Counted from the stretch's first letter, positions 7,804 to 15,635 are shown. The stretch: DNA of 21,126 nt from CAYRTV01 sp046483285 (GCA_046483285.1 JAWODN010000063.1:1-21126); one strand, 5' to 3'. Made by a program: numbers and translations. Notes: a model not told the origin generated them from the sequence alone.

Positions 7804-8701
7804 TCCCGGTTTTTTTTTCAAACCAAACAATCCGGCGCACTTTTTTAAATCCCAGGCTCCGGTACAATTTCTGAGCGGGACCATTGCCGGCTTCCACGGT
7901 CAGACAAACCGAATCCGCGCCCAGCCGGGCCAAATGAGATAACCCCGCGGCGACCAGCGCTTGTGACAGCCCCTGTCCCCGGCTTTCTTTGAGAAGTCCG
8001 CACATATGCACCCGGCCCGTCTTTTTCTTTCCTCTTTTTTCCGGAGGGACGGTCCAAATGTATCCGGCTTCTTTTCCGTCTTTTTTGAATCTAAGGACAT
8101 CATTCCAACCGGAACGCAAGATTTTCATATAGTATCTGATATCCTCCTCGCGATTGGGATTGAATCCCCAGCTCCCTTGGAAAATCCGGTTTTGAAGCCG
8201 GGCCAAGGCTCCGGCTTCCCCTGAAGAGAAGGGCTCTATCCTGATATGCGGGGGAAAAGAAAGGTTTTCATCCGGTTTAGACATTTCCATTTCAAAAAAA
8301 TCTTTTACCGGGACAAATCCTTTTCTTAAAAGGAAATTTTTCCCGTTTCCATTCCGCTGAAAAACAGGGACATGGATTTTTTCCGCCTCAAGCTCACAGG
8401 CTCTTTGGTGGATGCGGTCCATTAAACGCGTTCCCATGCCGCAGCCTCGCCGGCGGGGAAAAACAAACACATCAGCGATGACCCGCCGTATTCCAGCCTC
8501 ATGCGTCAGCGCAGCGCAGCCTGAAAATTGTCCTTCCCGGTGAGCGATAAAGATATCTTCTTCCGGCCGGCAGCCGGGGCGCTCCCGGTAACCCTGAAGG
8601 CCGGGAAAATTTTCTTTTTCCGGCCGGCTGGCGGGTCCGTTTAAAAAAGAAAAAAGTTCTTTTTCCCATTTTTTCGAATAAGGTTCAACTTGATAAAGCA
8701 T
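7787..8701 (-). CDS. Tandem-GNAT acetyltransferase, MshD-like architecture
   Basis: A 304-residue protein with two GNAT folds. The N-terminal domain (about 1-140) keeps the acetyl-CoA pyrophosphate loop at RRRGCGMGTRL (83-93). The C-terminal domain (about 150-298) has SRGQGLSQALV (240-250) and ends with EAGNGPAQKLYRSLGF (270-285), a classic GNAT terminus. Two fused GNAT domains of about 300 residues match mycothiol synthase (MshD), which N-acetylates Cys-GlcN-Ins, although other tandem GNATs exist. I chose the start MLYQVEPYS at 8701; the frame stays open upstream to 8926, but that stretch overlaps the start of the divergent deacetylase gene and has no domain content. The 69-bp divergent gap carries a palindromic promoter region. 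The substrate is not determinable from sequence alone. Confidence 0.8.
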   Translation of the reverse strand: MLYQVEPYSKKWEKELFSFLNGPASRPEKENFPGLQGYRERPGCRPEEDIFIAHREGQFSGCAALTHEAGIRRVIADVFVFPRRRGCGMGTRLMDRIHQRACELEAEKIHVPVFQRNGNGKNFLLRKGFVPVKDFFEMEMSKPDENLSFPPHIRIEPFSSGEAGALARLQNRIFQGSWGFNPNREEDIRYYMKILRSGWNDVLRFKKDGKEAGYIWTVPPEKRGKKKTGRVHMCGLLKESRGQGLSQALVAAGLSHLARLGADSVCLTVEAGNGPAQKLYRSLGFKKVRRIVWFEKKTGIRPGF

Positions 8702-8715
8702 TTTGAATTTTCGAA

Positions 8716-8752
8716 ATTGTATCAAACGGAAATATATATTACAATTTCCGTT
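8716..8752. promoter_or_regulatory. Divergent overlapping promoters with a 9-bp-arm palindrome
   Basis: Between the start codons at 8701 (-) and 8771 (+). For the + gene: TTGTAT (8717-8722), 17 bp, TACAAT (8740-8745). For the - gene, mirrored: TTGTAA (8739-8744) and TACAAT (8716-8721), also 17 bp apart. A perfect inverted repeat AACGGAAAT (8725-8733) / ATTTCCGTT (8744-8752), centre spacing 19 bp, overlaps both promoters like an operator for a dimeric regulator. Confidence 0.5.
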
Positions 8753-8770
8753 AAAATCAAGGACAAAGCC

Positions 8771-9475
8771 ATGCGGGAAAAAAAAGCTGATGTGCTGGTC
8801 ATCACTCCGCATCCGGATGACGCCGAGTTCGGATGCGCCGGGTCGGTTGCCAAGATGACGGCGGCGGGGAAACGGGTGGTCTACATTGTCTGCAGCAATG
8901 GAGAAAAGGGAACCGAAGACATCCACATGCCCCCGGACACCTTAGCCACAATCAGGGAAAAAGAGCAAAAAGAAGCCGCGCAGGTGCTGGGTGTGTCGGA
9001 AGTGATATTTCTTCGGATCCCTGACCAGAATTTGGAGGACACTCCGGAATTCAGAAAAATCCTGGTCCGGTATATCCGGATATTCCGTCCCGGCCTGGTC
9101 ATAACCGCTGATCCGTACCGCCGGTATATCTGGCACCGGGACCACCGGGTGGTGGGCCGGGTGGTTTTGGACGCCGTATTTCCTTACGCCCGGGATATAT
9201 GGGCTTACCCGGAATTCGCTGAGAAGGGGCCTCCGCCCCATAAGGTTGAGGAAATTTGGCTGTGGGCGCCCAATGAGGATGACCTGAATTTCCGCAATGA
9301 CATATCAGAGACCTACGCCCTCAAGGTCAAAGCGCTTTGCTGCCATAAAAGCCAGATAAAAGAGCCGTTTGAAACCGAAATCAAAAAATGGCTGTACCGC
9401 CGGGCTGAAGAACTGGCTCACGGGGAAGATTTTAAACTGGCTGAGGGCTTTCACCGGGAGAAGATATGGCTATGA
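8771..9475 (+). CDS. PIG-L/LmbE-family N-deacetylase (BshB1/MshB-like)
   Basis: A 234-residue zinc-dependent deacetylase. The start ATG at 8771 is preceded by AAGGA about 8 nt upstream; an upstream ATG (8690) in frame would overlap the divergent promoter and add only a non-conserved tail. Key motifs: ITPHPDDAEFG (11-21; zinc ligands His14 and Asp17, catalytic Asp16) and WHRDHR (121-126), which supplies the third His ligand, with DPYRRY just before it. The length and motifs fit BshB1 (about 235 aa, acts on GlcNAc-malate) better than the longer MshB, but PIG-L enzymes deacetylate many N-acetylglucosaminyl compounds. Neighbours are an MshA-like glycosyltransferase (overlapping 44 bp tail to tail) and two acetyltransferase-fold proteins. 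I infer that it removes acetyl from a GlcNAc conjugate made by that glycosyltransferase. Confidence 0.88.
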   Translation: MREKKADVLVITPHPDDAEFGCAGSVAKMTAAGKRVVYIVCSNGEKGTEDIHMPPDTLATIREKEQKEAAQVLGVSEVIFLRIPDQNLEDTPEFRKILVRYIRIFRPGLVITADPYRRYIWHRDHRVVGRVVLDAVFPYARDIWAYPEFAEKGPPPHKVEEIWLWAPNEDDLNFRNDISETYALKVKALCCHKSQIKEPFETEIKKWLYRRAEELAHGEDFKLAEGFHREKIWL

Positions 9476-10712
9476 CGCCTTTTTGGCTGTGAGTCAAACA
9501 GCGCATGACCGAATAGGTTTTTGCCGCGGTCTCCCGCCAGGAAAATTTATTTATGATCCCGGAGCGGATCCGTTCCCCCGAACGCAGCCGCTTCCGTTTT
9601 TCCGGAAAGGAAACCAGCAAATCAGCCAAAGCCGCCGGATTATTGGGAGAAAAAGAAAATCCGTTTTCACCATTCCTGACAATGCTCTTTATTTTCCCGA
9701 TCCGTGAGACAATCACCGGCGTTCCGCATGCCAGGGCTTCCACCACCACCAGGCCGAAAGACTCATACAGCGAAGGCATGATCAGAGCGTCCGCCGCTGT
9801 AAAATAAGTCCGAAGCGCCGAGTGCTGACGTGAACCGAGAAAGTTTATCCGGTCCTGCAGGCCCTTTGCCTGAACACACCGCTGCAGTCTCTGCATTTCC
9901 GGGTTTTCAGCGAAGTCATGACCGGGCTCTCCTCCGCCGATAACCAGCAGCCTGGATCTCTCATAGATCCGGGGGTGATGCTTTTTAATCAAATCCCAGG
10001 CTTCGATGAGATTGTTCAATCCTTTAATCGGCTCAATCCGCCCGGCGTAAAGATAAAGAGCGTCCGTTTCCTCCCGCTTCATCTCGCGGTCGACTTTTTC
10101 CATCCTTTCAGGGAAAAACACCTCCCGGTTGACTCCGGGATAAATCACTGCGATTTTCGATGCCGGCAGCCGGTATTCCGCCATCAAGTGTTTCTTCTCC
10201 TCGTCCGAAGACGAAATGACCACATCCGCACCTGCGGCCAGGGACTTTTCGGCCAGAATCCGGCAGAAATTCCGCTTATCTTCCAGCGCCCGCTTTTTCA
10301 GGAATTCAAGGGTATGGAAAGTGAACACATGGGGAATTCCCAGAACTTTTTTCAGAGATTCCCCTATCAGTCCGGACAACCAGTAATGACTGTAGATCAC
10401 ATCGTATCCGTGATTCCGTCGGATGAATTCCCTTAAACGGAAGGTGAACTCCGTCACCCGGCCGACCAGAGCCCCTCCCTGGATTGATTTCTCGGGACCG
10501 GCTGTGAGATGGATGATACGCGTCGAATCATCCACCTGAGAGATGCCCTGGTGTTCCGGATTATGACTGCGGGTGAAAATGTCCACTTCAACCGGATAAT
10601 TCCGGGTCAGCGCGGAGGTCAACTCTTTTAAATAGATATTCATTCCCCCTGCGCCGTTCCCGCCGAGAAGAGAGAAGGGGGAACAATGAAAACTGAGCAT
10701 ACATATTCTCAT
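9432..10712 (-). CDS. GT4 glycosyltransferase, MshA/sucrose-synthase-like
   Basis: A 426-residue GT-B retaining glycosyltransferase. The N-terminus MRICMLSFHCSPFS...GAGGMNIYLKEL (1-32) and DVIYSHYWLSG (104-114) closely follow the MshA subgroup, which transfers GlcNAc to inositol-1-phosphate in mycothiol synthesis; sucrose-phosphate synthases and other GT4 enzymes share this pattern. The donor site has YAGRIEPIKG (222-231) and the E-x7-E motif ESFGLVVVE (Glu317, Glu325). It is probably cytoplasmic. Its ATG overlaps the upstream gene's stop (ATGA, 10709-10712), indicating translational coupling. Its 3' end overlaps the deacetylase gene on the other strand. The acceptor is unknown; inositol phosphate or malate would be the thiol-pathway candidates. 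Confidence 0.85.
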   Translation of the reverse strand: MRICMLSFHCSPFSLLGGNGAGGMNIYLKELTSALTRNYPVEVDIFTRSHNPEHQGISQVDDSTRIIHLTAGPEKSIQGGALVGRVTEFTFRLREFIRRNHGYDVIYSHYWLSGLIGESLKKVLGIPHVFTFHTLEFLKKRALEDKRNFCRILAEKSLAAGADVVISSSDEEKKHLMAEYRLPASKIAVIYPGVNREVFFPERMEKVDREMKREETDALYLYAGRIEPIKGLNNLIEAWDLIKKHHPRIYERSRLLVIGGGEPGHDFAENPEMQRLQRCVQAKGLQDRINFLGSRQHSALRTYFTAADALIMPSLYESFGLVVVEALACGTPVIVSRIGKIKSIVRNGENGFSFSPNNPAALADLLVSFPEKRKRLRSGERIRSGIINKFSWRETAAKTYSVMRCLTHSQKGVIAISSPGESPQPV

Positions 10713-11719
10713 TCCGGGTTCTCCTTGAGTTTGAGTTTCACTTGATACAGCAAGCGGTCTTTGGCTCCAAAGGCGTATTTGTATTTTTCCTGCCCGCGTA
10801 AAAAGTCCACTGCCCTTTTCCTGTTTTCAATCGCTTTTTTTATTCGTGAAAAAAACAGATATATCCCCGGACTGTACCGGGAATATTCCGGATGATAAGC
10901 CACATTATAAAAATAGATATTATCTTTGTAAAGCAGATTGAACAAAGCCCCGATTAAAACATCCTCCATATAAAGCAGATCCAGTTCCGCCATACCCCTG
11001 CGGCTCAATTGGAAAGTGAGATTTTCAAAAAAATGTGTGATCCCCCTTTTTTCCCAAAATGCTTTTTTATCTTCGCCGCCCTTCTTATGAAGCCGGATAA
11101 ATTCCGGCAAAGCGGGCTCGATCCGGATGGGTTCGGTTAAATATTCAATCCGCACTTGAGGATTCTTTTCCATGCGCCGGGCTTTTCTCTTCATCTCATG
11201 CCGGTCTTTGCGGCGCAGCGAATTCAGATAGTCTTGAAAACTGGCGGGCAACCCCAACACCGGGGCCGCTTCCCACCTGTTTCCTTCACAACAAAAATCA
11301 TTCCGGGCCGCCGCTTCCTCCAAACAGCTCAGGGTGGGAGATGATTCCGGAATGTTGATCAATGTTATATTTTTCTTTATTTTCCGATCCCTGCGGAGTG
11401 CTGAAAACACCGCAAAGAGAAAATCTTTGGTCCGGCCCTTTTTCACAATAAAATCACAATAATCCGTCACCTTCCGGCTGGCCATGAACTGAATCCGTCC
11501 GTTTTCATGGAAAAAAGGAGCGATCCCCGTCAGGGTGCCGTTCTCTTCCCGGACAAGGATTATATTCATCCGCCGCCTTTCAGCAAAACCTTCCCACCAG
11601 GCGGAATACCATTCATGGGTCAGAAATACGGATGGATTTTCCGATTCCCGGACCAGGCGGTTCCAGTCCATACTGAGGCGGATGAAATCCTGGTATCGTG
11701 TGACCGTCTCAATGTTCAT
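10709..11719 (-). CDS. CelD/BcsL-type GNAT (FemAB-like) protein
   Basis: A 336-residue cytoplasmic protein of the GNAT_6 group. Supporting stretches: FLTHEWYSAWWEGF (about 32-45), LNSLRRKDRHEMKRKARRME (about 164-183), the ALFNLLYKDNIYFYNVAYHP region and a closing PGIYLFFSRIKKAIENRKRA then DFLRGQEKYKYAFGA. This family shares the double-GNAT fold with FemAB peptidyltransferases, which add amino acids from aminoacyl-tRNA, but most members are uncharacterised and occur with polysaccharide genes. It is first in a two-gene operon with the glycosyltransferase (4-bp overlap). It could act on the product of that enzyme; the reaction is unknown. Confidence 0.8.
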   Translation of the reverse strand: MNIETVTRYQDFIRLSMDWNRLVRESENPSVFLTHEWYSAWWEGFAERRRMNIILVREENGTLTGIAPFFHENGRIQFMASRKVTDYCDFIVKKGRTKDFLFAVFSALRRDRKIKKNITLINIPESSPTLSCLEEAAARNDFCCEGNRWEAAPVLGLPASFQDYLNSLRRKDRHEMKRKARRMEKNPQVRIEYLTEPIRIEPALPEFIRLHKKGGEDKKAFWEKRGITHFFENLTFQLSRRGMAELDLLYMEDVLIGALFNLLYKDNIYFYNVAYHPEYSRYSPGIYLFFSRIKKAIENRKRAVDFLRGQEKYKYAFGAKDRLLYQVKLKLKENPE

Positions 11720-11792
11720 CTTGACCTGAATCCTGGCCTATTAGTTCGAAAATAACAAAAATAGTCCATTTCGTCTATCTGGTTTGAAGAGG

Positions 11793-11837
11793 GCGAGAAA
11801 AGCGAGAAAGGCGAAACGGGCAAGACGTGCGAGAAAA
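11793..11837. repeat. Imperfect 9-bp tandem repeat, 5 copies
   Basis: Five 9-bp units (consensus GCGAGAAAR) in the order GCGAGAAAA, GCGAGAAAG, GCGAAACGG, GCAAGACGT, GCGAGAAAA. No known function. Confidence 0.6.
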
Positions 11838-11906
11838 GAAGAAGGCCTCTGAAAAAATCAAACATGAACATTTTCATTTGTCGCGTGTGGCGACGCCGCC
11901 ATGGGT

Positions 11907-11962
11907 AATGACTTAGAAAATCGTTTCTTTGTTGCCATGGGAGCGGGTGATGGATCGCCGCC
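11907..11962. repeat. 56-bp dispersed element (copy 3)
   Basis: Matches 2767-2822 over its whole length with about seven substitutions; the first half also matches 5743-5771. It runs from AATGACTTAGAAAATCG to GATGGATCGCCGCC and is the only part of the composite repeat present here. Confidence 0.75.
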
Positions 11963-11979
11963 GTGGCAACAGTTCAGAA

Positions 11980-12016
11980 GTGCCACCCATCACCGGCCTG
12001 CAGAGATAGGTGGCAC
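11980..12016. repeat. 8-bp-arm inverted repeat
   Basis: GTGCCACC (11980-11987) and GGTGGCAC (12009-12016) are perfectly complementary around a 21-nt loop. No T-run follows, so it is not a clear terminator. Confidence 0.5.
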
Positions 12017-12148
12017 GGGATGATCTCCCGCCCGCAGCGGAAGGGACCAACAAGAGGATGGGGCGAGGCGAGGACGAACGGGAGTTTTCCCGTGACGGGC
12101 CCATCCCTCCCCCACCTGATTGAAAACCTTTTTGATTATTTTATGCGC

Positions 12149-12700
12149 TTACCGGTTCAGCATGGGATCACGGCGCACCTTGATTTCCCCGGTAAAGGAT
12201 TGATCTCCCGCGGAGAGCTTGACGGCGTACGTTCCGGGCCGGTTGTTTTCGAACAAGTGCGCATTCTGGGATTTTATGTCATCCGTCATTTCCTGCAAGG
12301 GAGATATGTCATCCAGGATCCAAATGCCTCTTCCATGGGTTCCGGCGATCAGATCATTCTCCCGGGGGTGAATAACAAGATCATGAAACGCCGCCGTGGG
12401 CATATTCAAGCTCAAATCCGTCCAGCTTTCTCCTCCATTGAAAGAAAAATACACCGAAAATTCGGTTCCGGCGTTGGTGGATTTCCAGACGCCTCCGGAT
12501 GCACTGGCCACCAGAACATGGGTGAAATCATCATCCAGGGCGACGAAATCGGAAATGCGGCCGACCATATTGGCCGATCCAATATTCTGCCACTAATAAT
12601 TCTTGATCAGGTCTTGTTCAAAATCCCCGGCAAACAGCAAGCCGGCCCATAAAACAAGGACCGCCGGCAAAAGAACCCAACATTTCCTTTGTTGAGCCAT
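12149..12700 (-). pseudogene. Decayed VPS10/BNR-repeat (sortilin-like) secreted protein
   Basis: Reading from an ATG at 12700, the first 35 codons give a good signal peptide (MAQQRKCWVLLPAV, then AGLLFAG). An in-frame TAG at codon 36 (12593-12595) follows, and the same frame then continues to 12149. The part after the stop has WQNIGSANMVGRISDF, the typical N-terminal start of VPS10-like BNR proteins, and GGVWKSTNAGTEF. It then jumps directly to the far C-terminal signature SFNGGESWTDLSLN and AGTHGRGIWILDD. Family members are usually 700-1,100 residues; here about 180 codons remain, so most of the propeller has been deleted in frame. It starts 30 bp after the stop of the last cassette gene on the same strand. 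Probably non-functional. Confidence 0.82.
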
Positions 12701-12730
12701 TGAAACCATCAAGCATCGCCTTTCATGATA

Positions 12731-13864
12731 TTATCGAAAAGGCGCAGGACCTTCGTTCCCGTGCGCAGTTTTGATGCTTTTGGCCCGCCTGTGAGCCACC
12801 TCGCAAAAATACGGAGTTGAACCGTCAAGCCGGCCGGTTTCTAAATGAGCATGGGCGGGGCACCACAGGCATATATTAAAAAGGGCACACTTGCGGCAGG
12901 TCTGGAGAAACTCTTTGCGCTGCGAGCGCATACCACGCACCTGCGGAACAAAATCATACCAGGCCTCAGCCAAAGTTCCTCTTTTAAGATCAAAAGTGGT
13001 GCCCTCAGCACAAAGAGACTGGCAGAGGCGAAAGCGCCCGTCATAACTGACGACGAAACTGTTTTTGCCTGCACCGCAGTGGAAAAGATGGTCATCACCT
13101 CGATGAGTAAATTGCTCATTGATCAACGTGTCACAACTCTTGCGCATGGCACTGATCCTTTTTTCATCGGCTTCTTCCAAGGCGACAATCTGTTCAGGTG
13201 TCAGGCGCTCAGCCCGGATCTCTTCATTACGGACAGAGTCACCATCAAAGCGCAGATGCAGCTGCGGATCAAAGCGAAAAAAGTCCTTGGTCCTGCTCCG
13301 GCAAAATGCAGAAATCTCCCGTTGCTGGTCGAGATTGGACTGAATAGCCATCGTCTTTAAGCGAATGCGCACGCCGTTTTCCTGAAGTTTATTCAGTCCG
13401 TTCATAAAACGGTCAAAACTGCCGGAAATGCACGTGACCGCCTCATAAACATGCCGGGTCACACCGTAAACGGTCACTTCTATATCCCGGGGGGGGTATT
13501 TATTAAACAGCTCCATATGGGCGTCGCTGATCAGGGTGGCGTTGGTGAAAACAGAGACGAGCAGGCCGAGACGCTTCAACTCCAAGTAAATCTCAGCGAA
13601 GTCGGTACGCAAGAGCGGTTCTCCGCCTGTGAGTAAGCACCACATGGCCCCCATGTCCACAGCCTGGCGTCCGATATCAATGATTTGCGGCACCGTCAAT
13701 TCCCGGGCCCGGACTTCCCTGTCACCTGCCGGGAGGTTGATATAGCAATGGCGGCAGCTCATGTTGCAGCGCGCTGTTATCTCAAAGTCGAAGGATAAGG
13801 GCACACGCTTATTCTGCAGTTTTTTCCAAAGAAGAAAATCTTGAATCTCAAGTGTCTCCGTCAT
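12731..13864 (-). CDS. Radical SAM/SPASM peptide-modifying enzyme (third in cassette)
   Basis: A 377-residue radical SAM protein. The [4Fe-4S]-SAM motif is CNMSCRHC (Cys33, Cys37, Cys40), with GGEP at 80-83. The C-terminal SPASM region has Cys263, Cys281, Cys285, Cys323, Cys326, Cys332, Cys335 and Cys354 (CRKCALFNICLWC, then YFCEVAH), enough for two auxiliary clusters, as in PqqE and other RiPP maturases. The stretch CYINLPAGDREVRARELT closely parallels CCINLPENDREAKAREMT in the gene at 16224-17372, so the two look like paralogues. It is the last gene of the cassette, 17 bp after the methyltransferase, with an AAGGA site upstream. I infer that it cross-links or epimerises residues of the precursor; the exact reaction cannot be told. 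Confidence 0.9.
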   Translation of the reverse strand: MTETLEIQDFLLWKKLQNKRVPLSFDFEITARCNMSCRHCYINLPAGDREVRARELTVPQIIDIGRQAVDMGAMWCLLTGGEPLLRTDFAEIYLELKRLGLLVSVFTNATLISDAHMELFNKYPPRDIEVTVYGVTRHVYEAVTCISGSFDRFMNGLNKLQENGVRIRLKTMAIQSNLDQQREISAFCRSRTKDFFRFDPQLHLRFDGDSVRNEEIRAERLTPEQIVALEEADEKRISAMRKSCDTLINEQFTHRGDDHLFHCGAGKNSFVVSYDGRFRLCQSLCAEGTTFDLKRGTLAEAWYDFVPQVRGMRSQRKEFLQTCRKCALFNICLWCPAHAHLETGRLDGSTPYFCEVAHRRAKSIKTAHGNEGPAPFR

Positions 13865-13881
13865 CCTTGTCCTTAACCCCC

Positions 13882-14664
13882 TTAACCGGATTTCCTGAGC
13901 ACAGCTCCTCCGCGCATCTTTTTTTCCGGAATTTGAAGATGAATGATATCAAATCCCCCTGAAGCAAACTCGTTTTGCAAATCTTCTTTGGATGAAAAAC
14001 TGTGGATAAATTCAATATCATGCCACAGCATATCTCCTGGTTCATAACTAATGTTGCCAAGGGTAAGCCAGGCCAAAACTTTTCCGGCTTTCTCTGCTTT
14101 AAGAGAATTAAAATTATCCGCACCCCAATAGTACTGGCAGAGGAAATAGCCGCCGGGCCGGAGGGCTTGACGGATGCGCTTCAGCATTGCTATGCGTCTT
14201 TGTTTGGTCGGCACTGAGGAATACATCGCTGCGCTCATCCAAGCGGCACCATATGAACTTTCCGGTACGTCAAGACAGGAAATTTCCTGAACAATCCCTT
14301 TCATTTCCACCCCATGCCGTACTGCGTTTTTTTTCGCCTTAACCAGCATTTCCGGAATAAAATCCACACCGGTGACATCAAAACCCATTTGAATCAAGGG
14401 AATCGCCTCACGCCCGCCGCCCACGCCCAGCAGCAGCAGCCGCCCATGTGTCAAAGGCAATTTCTTTAACAGAGCTTTTTCTTCCTGGTTTAACCCCGCA
14501 TCCACAAAATCCGGCTTGACCCAAGCGGCAATATTTTTCGGCCTGGCATAAGTTTGCCTGCTGAATTCAATAAGATCATCCGCGCGCAACACCATGAGAG
14601 AGGCGGACCTAATAAAATTGCCCAGACGAATTAAAAACCTGCCCAGCTCAACTCTCGGCCTCAT
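13882..14664 (-). CDS. Class I SAM-dependent methyltransferase (cassette tailoring enzyme)
   Basis: A 260-residue Rossmann methyltransferase. Motif I is LLLLGVGGGREA (76-87), followed by the ribose-binding acid in VTGVDFIPEML (98-108; Asp101) and a late RIRQALRPGGYFLCQYYW (motif V/VI region). About 60 N-terminal residues precede the fold and may recognise the substrate. Its ATG overlaps the protease stop codon by 4 bp, so the two are translationally coupled. Placed inside the RiPP cassette, it probably methylates the modified peptide (O-, N- or S-methylation not resolvable). It is not part of the minimal Scm gene set as I recall it. Confidence 0.85.
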   Translation of the reverse strand: MRPRVELGRFLIRLGNFIRSASLMVLRADDLIEFSRQTYARPKNIAAWVKPDFVDAGLNQEEKALLKKLPLTHGRLLLLGVGGGREAIPLIQMGFDVTGVDFIPEMLVKAKKNAVRHGVEMKGIVQEISCLDVPESSYGAAWMSAAMYSSVPTKQRRIAMLKRIRQALRPGGYFLCQYYWGADNFNSLKAEKAGKVLAWLTLGNISYEPGDMLWHDIEFIHSFSSKEDLQNEFASGGFDIIHLQIPEKKMRGGAVLRKSG

Positions 14665-15293
14665 GCTGTTCTCTTTTCTTCTGCTTTCCCCCCTACACAG
14701 TCATTTTTCAGCTGCCGTCTGTTTTCGTCTTTATGACCAAACACGTTCCGTATTCGATTTCCCGAAAACCGTGATAATCGCAATGGCCATGAAACCAGCT
14801 TCAGAATGGGCAAGAGTAAATTGTGTGCGCTGAGCCAGGCAAGAAAGTGATTTTCAAAAGCTGTTGTTATCCCCAGACACACTTCCCGCCCTTTTCTCTC
14901 TGCGCGAATCACACGTCCCAATATGTTCTCCTTGACAACTGAACCATCCGCTTTCGGGCAATGGTCCCCCCGCACCACCCATCCGGCATCTTTCTTCATA
15001 ACGATCCTATGAATCACCAGTTTTCCATTACCGGGATGGATAAAAGCTACGGCATCACCCACCCGTGGCTCACGGGTGTGTATGGTAGCAATAGTCAGCA
15101 CATCCTGGTCCCGGATAAAAGGATGCATGCTGAAACCGCGCACCATGGTCCGCAGTTTCACTCCCCGTTCCTGCGCCCCCCGGAGTAACTCCATCTGCCC
15201 CAAGTTGGAAAGCCGGAGTTCCCCTCCATATGACACATAATCAAATGAATTTTTCGCGGTAAATCCTCTCTCCGGCTCTTCAGGTTTGTTCAT
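14661..15293 (-). CDS. S24/S26 signal-peptidase-like protease, candidate leader peptidase
   Basis: A 210-residue protein with a signal-peptidase fold. The nucleophile box is VRGFSMHPFI (51-60; Ser55). Where bacterial type I enzymes have the general-base Lys, this one has KLVIHRIV (91-98; His95), so it resembles the Ser/His dyad of the ER/SipW-type (S26B) group. The box-E-like GDHCPKADG (110-118) follows. There is no N-terminal membrane anchor; the only hydrophobic stretch is C-terminal (about 147-173), which may attach it to the membrane. It sits between the PqqD-like gene and the methyltransferase, so I infer that it removes the leader of the 66-aa precursor. Similar S24/S26 proteases occur in other RiPP and PqqD-containing clusters. 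Confidence 0.8.
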   Translation of the reverse strand: MNKPEEPERGFTAKNSFDYVSYGGELRLSNLGQMELLRGAQERGVKLRTMVRGFSMHPFIRDQDVLTIATIHTREPRVGDAVAFIHPGNGKLVIHRIVMKKDAGWVVRGDHCPKADGSVVKENILGRVIRAERKGREVCLGITTAFENHFLAWLSAHNLLLPILKLVSWPLRLSRFSGNRIRNVFGHKDENRRQLKNDCVGGKAEEKRTA

Positions 15294-15329
15294 GTCATTT
15301 CTATCCCATCAAGAACTCTCTTCTCCAAA

Positions 15330-15635
15330 CTATTCCTTAATCACAAGGATTTTCCGTTTGATCATTTCCGCAGCGAAGCCCAGGACATCCGCTTGGATCT
15401 TATCAGGGGAAGAAGAAAACTCCTTCACCAAAGCGGAGGTCACCTGGCCTAAATTCCGCCGGCCGTCAAGTTTTTTCCAAACGGCCCGGCCGGTCTCGTT
15501 CAGGGTATAAAGCTCATCGTCCGCATCGCCGATACCGGCAACTAGCGGCACAATGATGATATCCCCTTCAATTTCACGTGCCACCACGTCTTCAGAAGGC
15601 AGGCAAACCGTTTCTCTTGTCAGTTCCGTCTTCAT
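15330..15635 (-). CDS. PqqD-like RiPP recognition element protein
   Basis: A 101-residue PqqD-family protein. The family pattern is clear: VAREIEGDIIIVPL (beta strands), DDELYTLNETGRAVWKKLDG (the typical 'Y-x-L-N-x-x-G-x-x-hWxxhdG' core) and a C-terminal helical part, FAAEMIKRKILVI. These small winged-helix proteins bind the leader of a precursor peptide and present it to the radical SAM enzyme. I chose ATG 15635 because AGGAAG lies 8 nt upstream; a GTG three codons earlier is directly adjacent to that site and unlikely. In the Scm naming I recall, this would be the ScmD-type component. It lies about 220 bp downstream of the precursor gene and 36 bp before the protease. Confidence 0.9.
   Translation of the reverse strand: MKTELTRETVCLPSEDVVAREIEGDIIIVPLVAGIGDADDELYTLNETGRAVWKKLDGRRNLGQVTSALVKEFSSSPDKIQADVLGFAAEMIKRKILVIKE

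Larger units (their letters stand above)
11720..12148. other. Gene-free gap with short repeats
   Basis: No coding region is supported. It holds a 9-bp microrepeat, a third copy of the 56-bp dispersed element and a hairpin, listed separately. The remainder (12020-12148) looks like unremarkable sequence next to the pseudogene's 3' end. Confidence 0.7.

Noticed and set aside
8702..8926. N-terminal 75-residue extension of the tandem GNAT protein
   Set aside because: It overlaps the 5' end of the divergent deacetylase, reads as antisense of that gene and has no family similarity; MLYQVEPYS at 8701 is a natural start.
12593..12595. TAG read as a recoded (pyrrolysine-like) codon
   Set aside because: The same gene also has a large internal deletion, so ordinary decay explains the stop; there is no sign of recoding structure.
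13119..13360. ORFs on the + strand opposite the radical SAM genes
   Set aside because: Shadow frames of the real minus-strand genes, without ribosome sites or recognisable domains.
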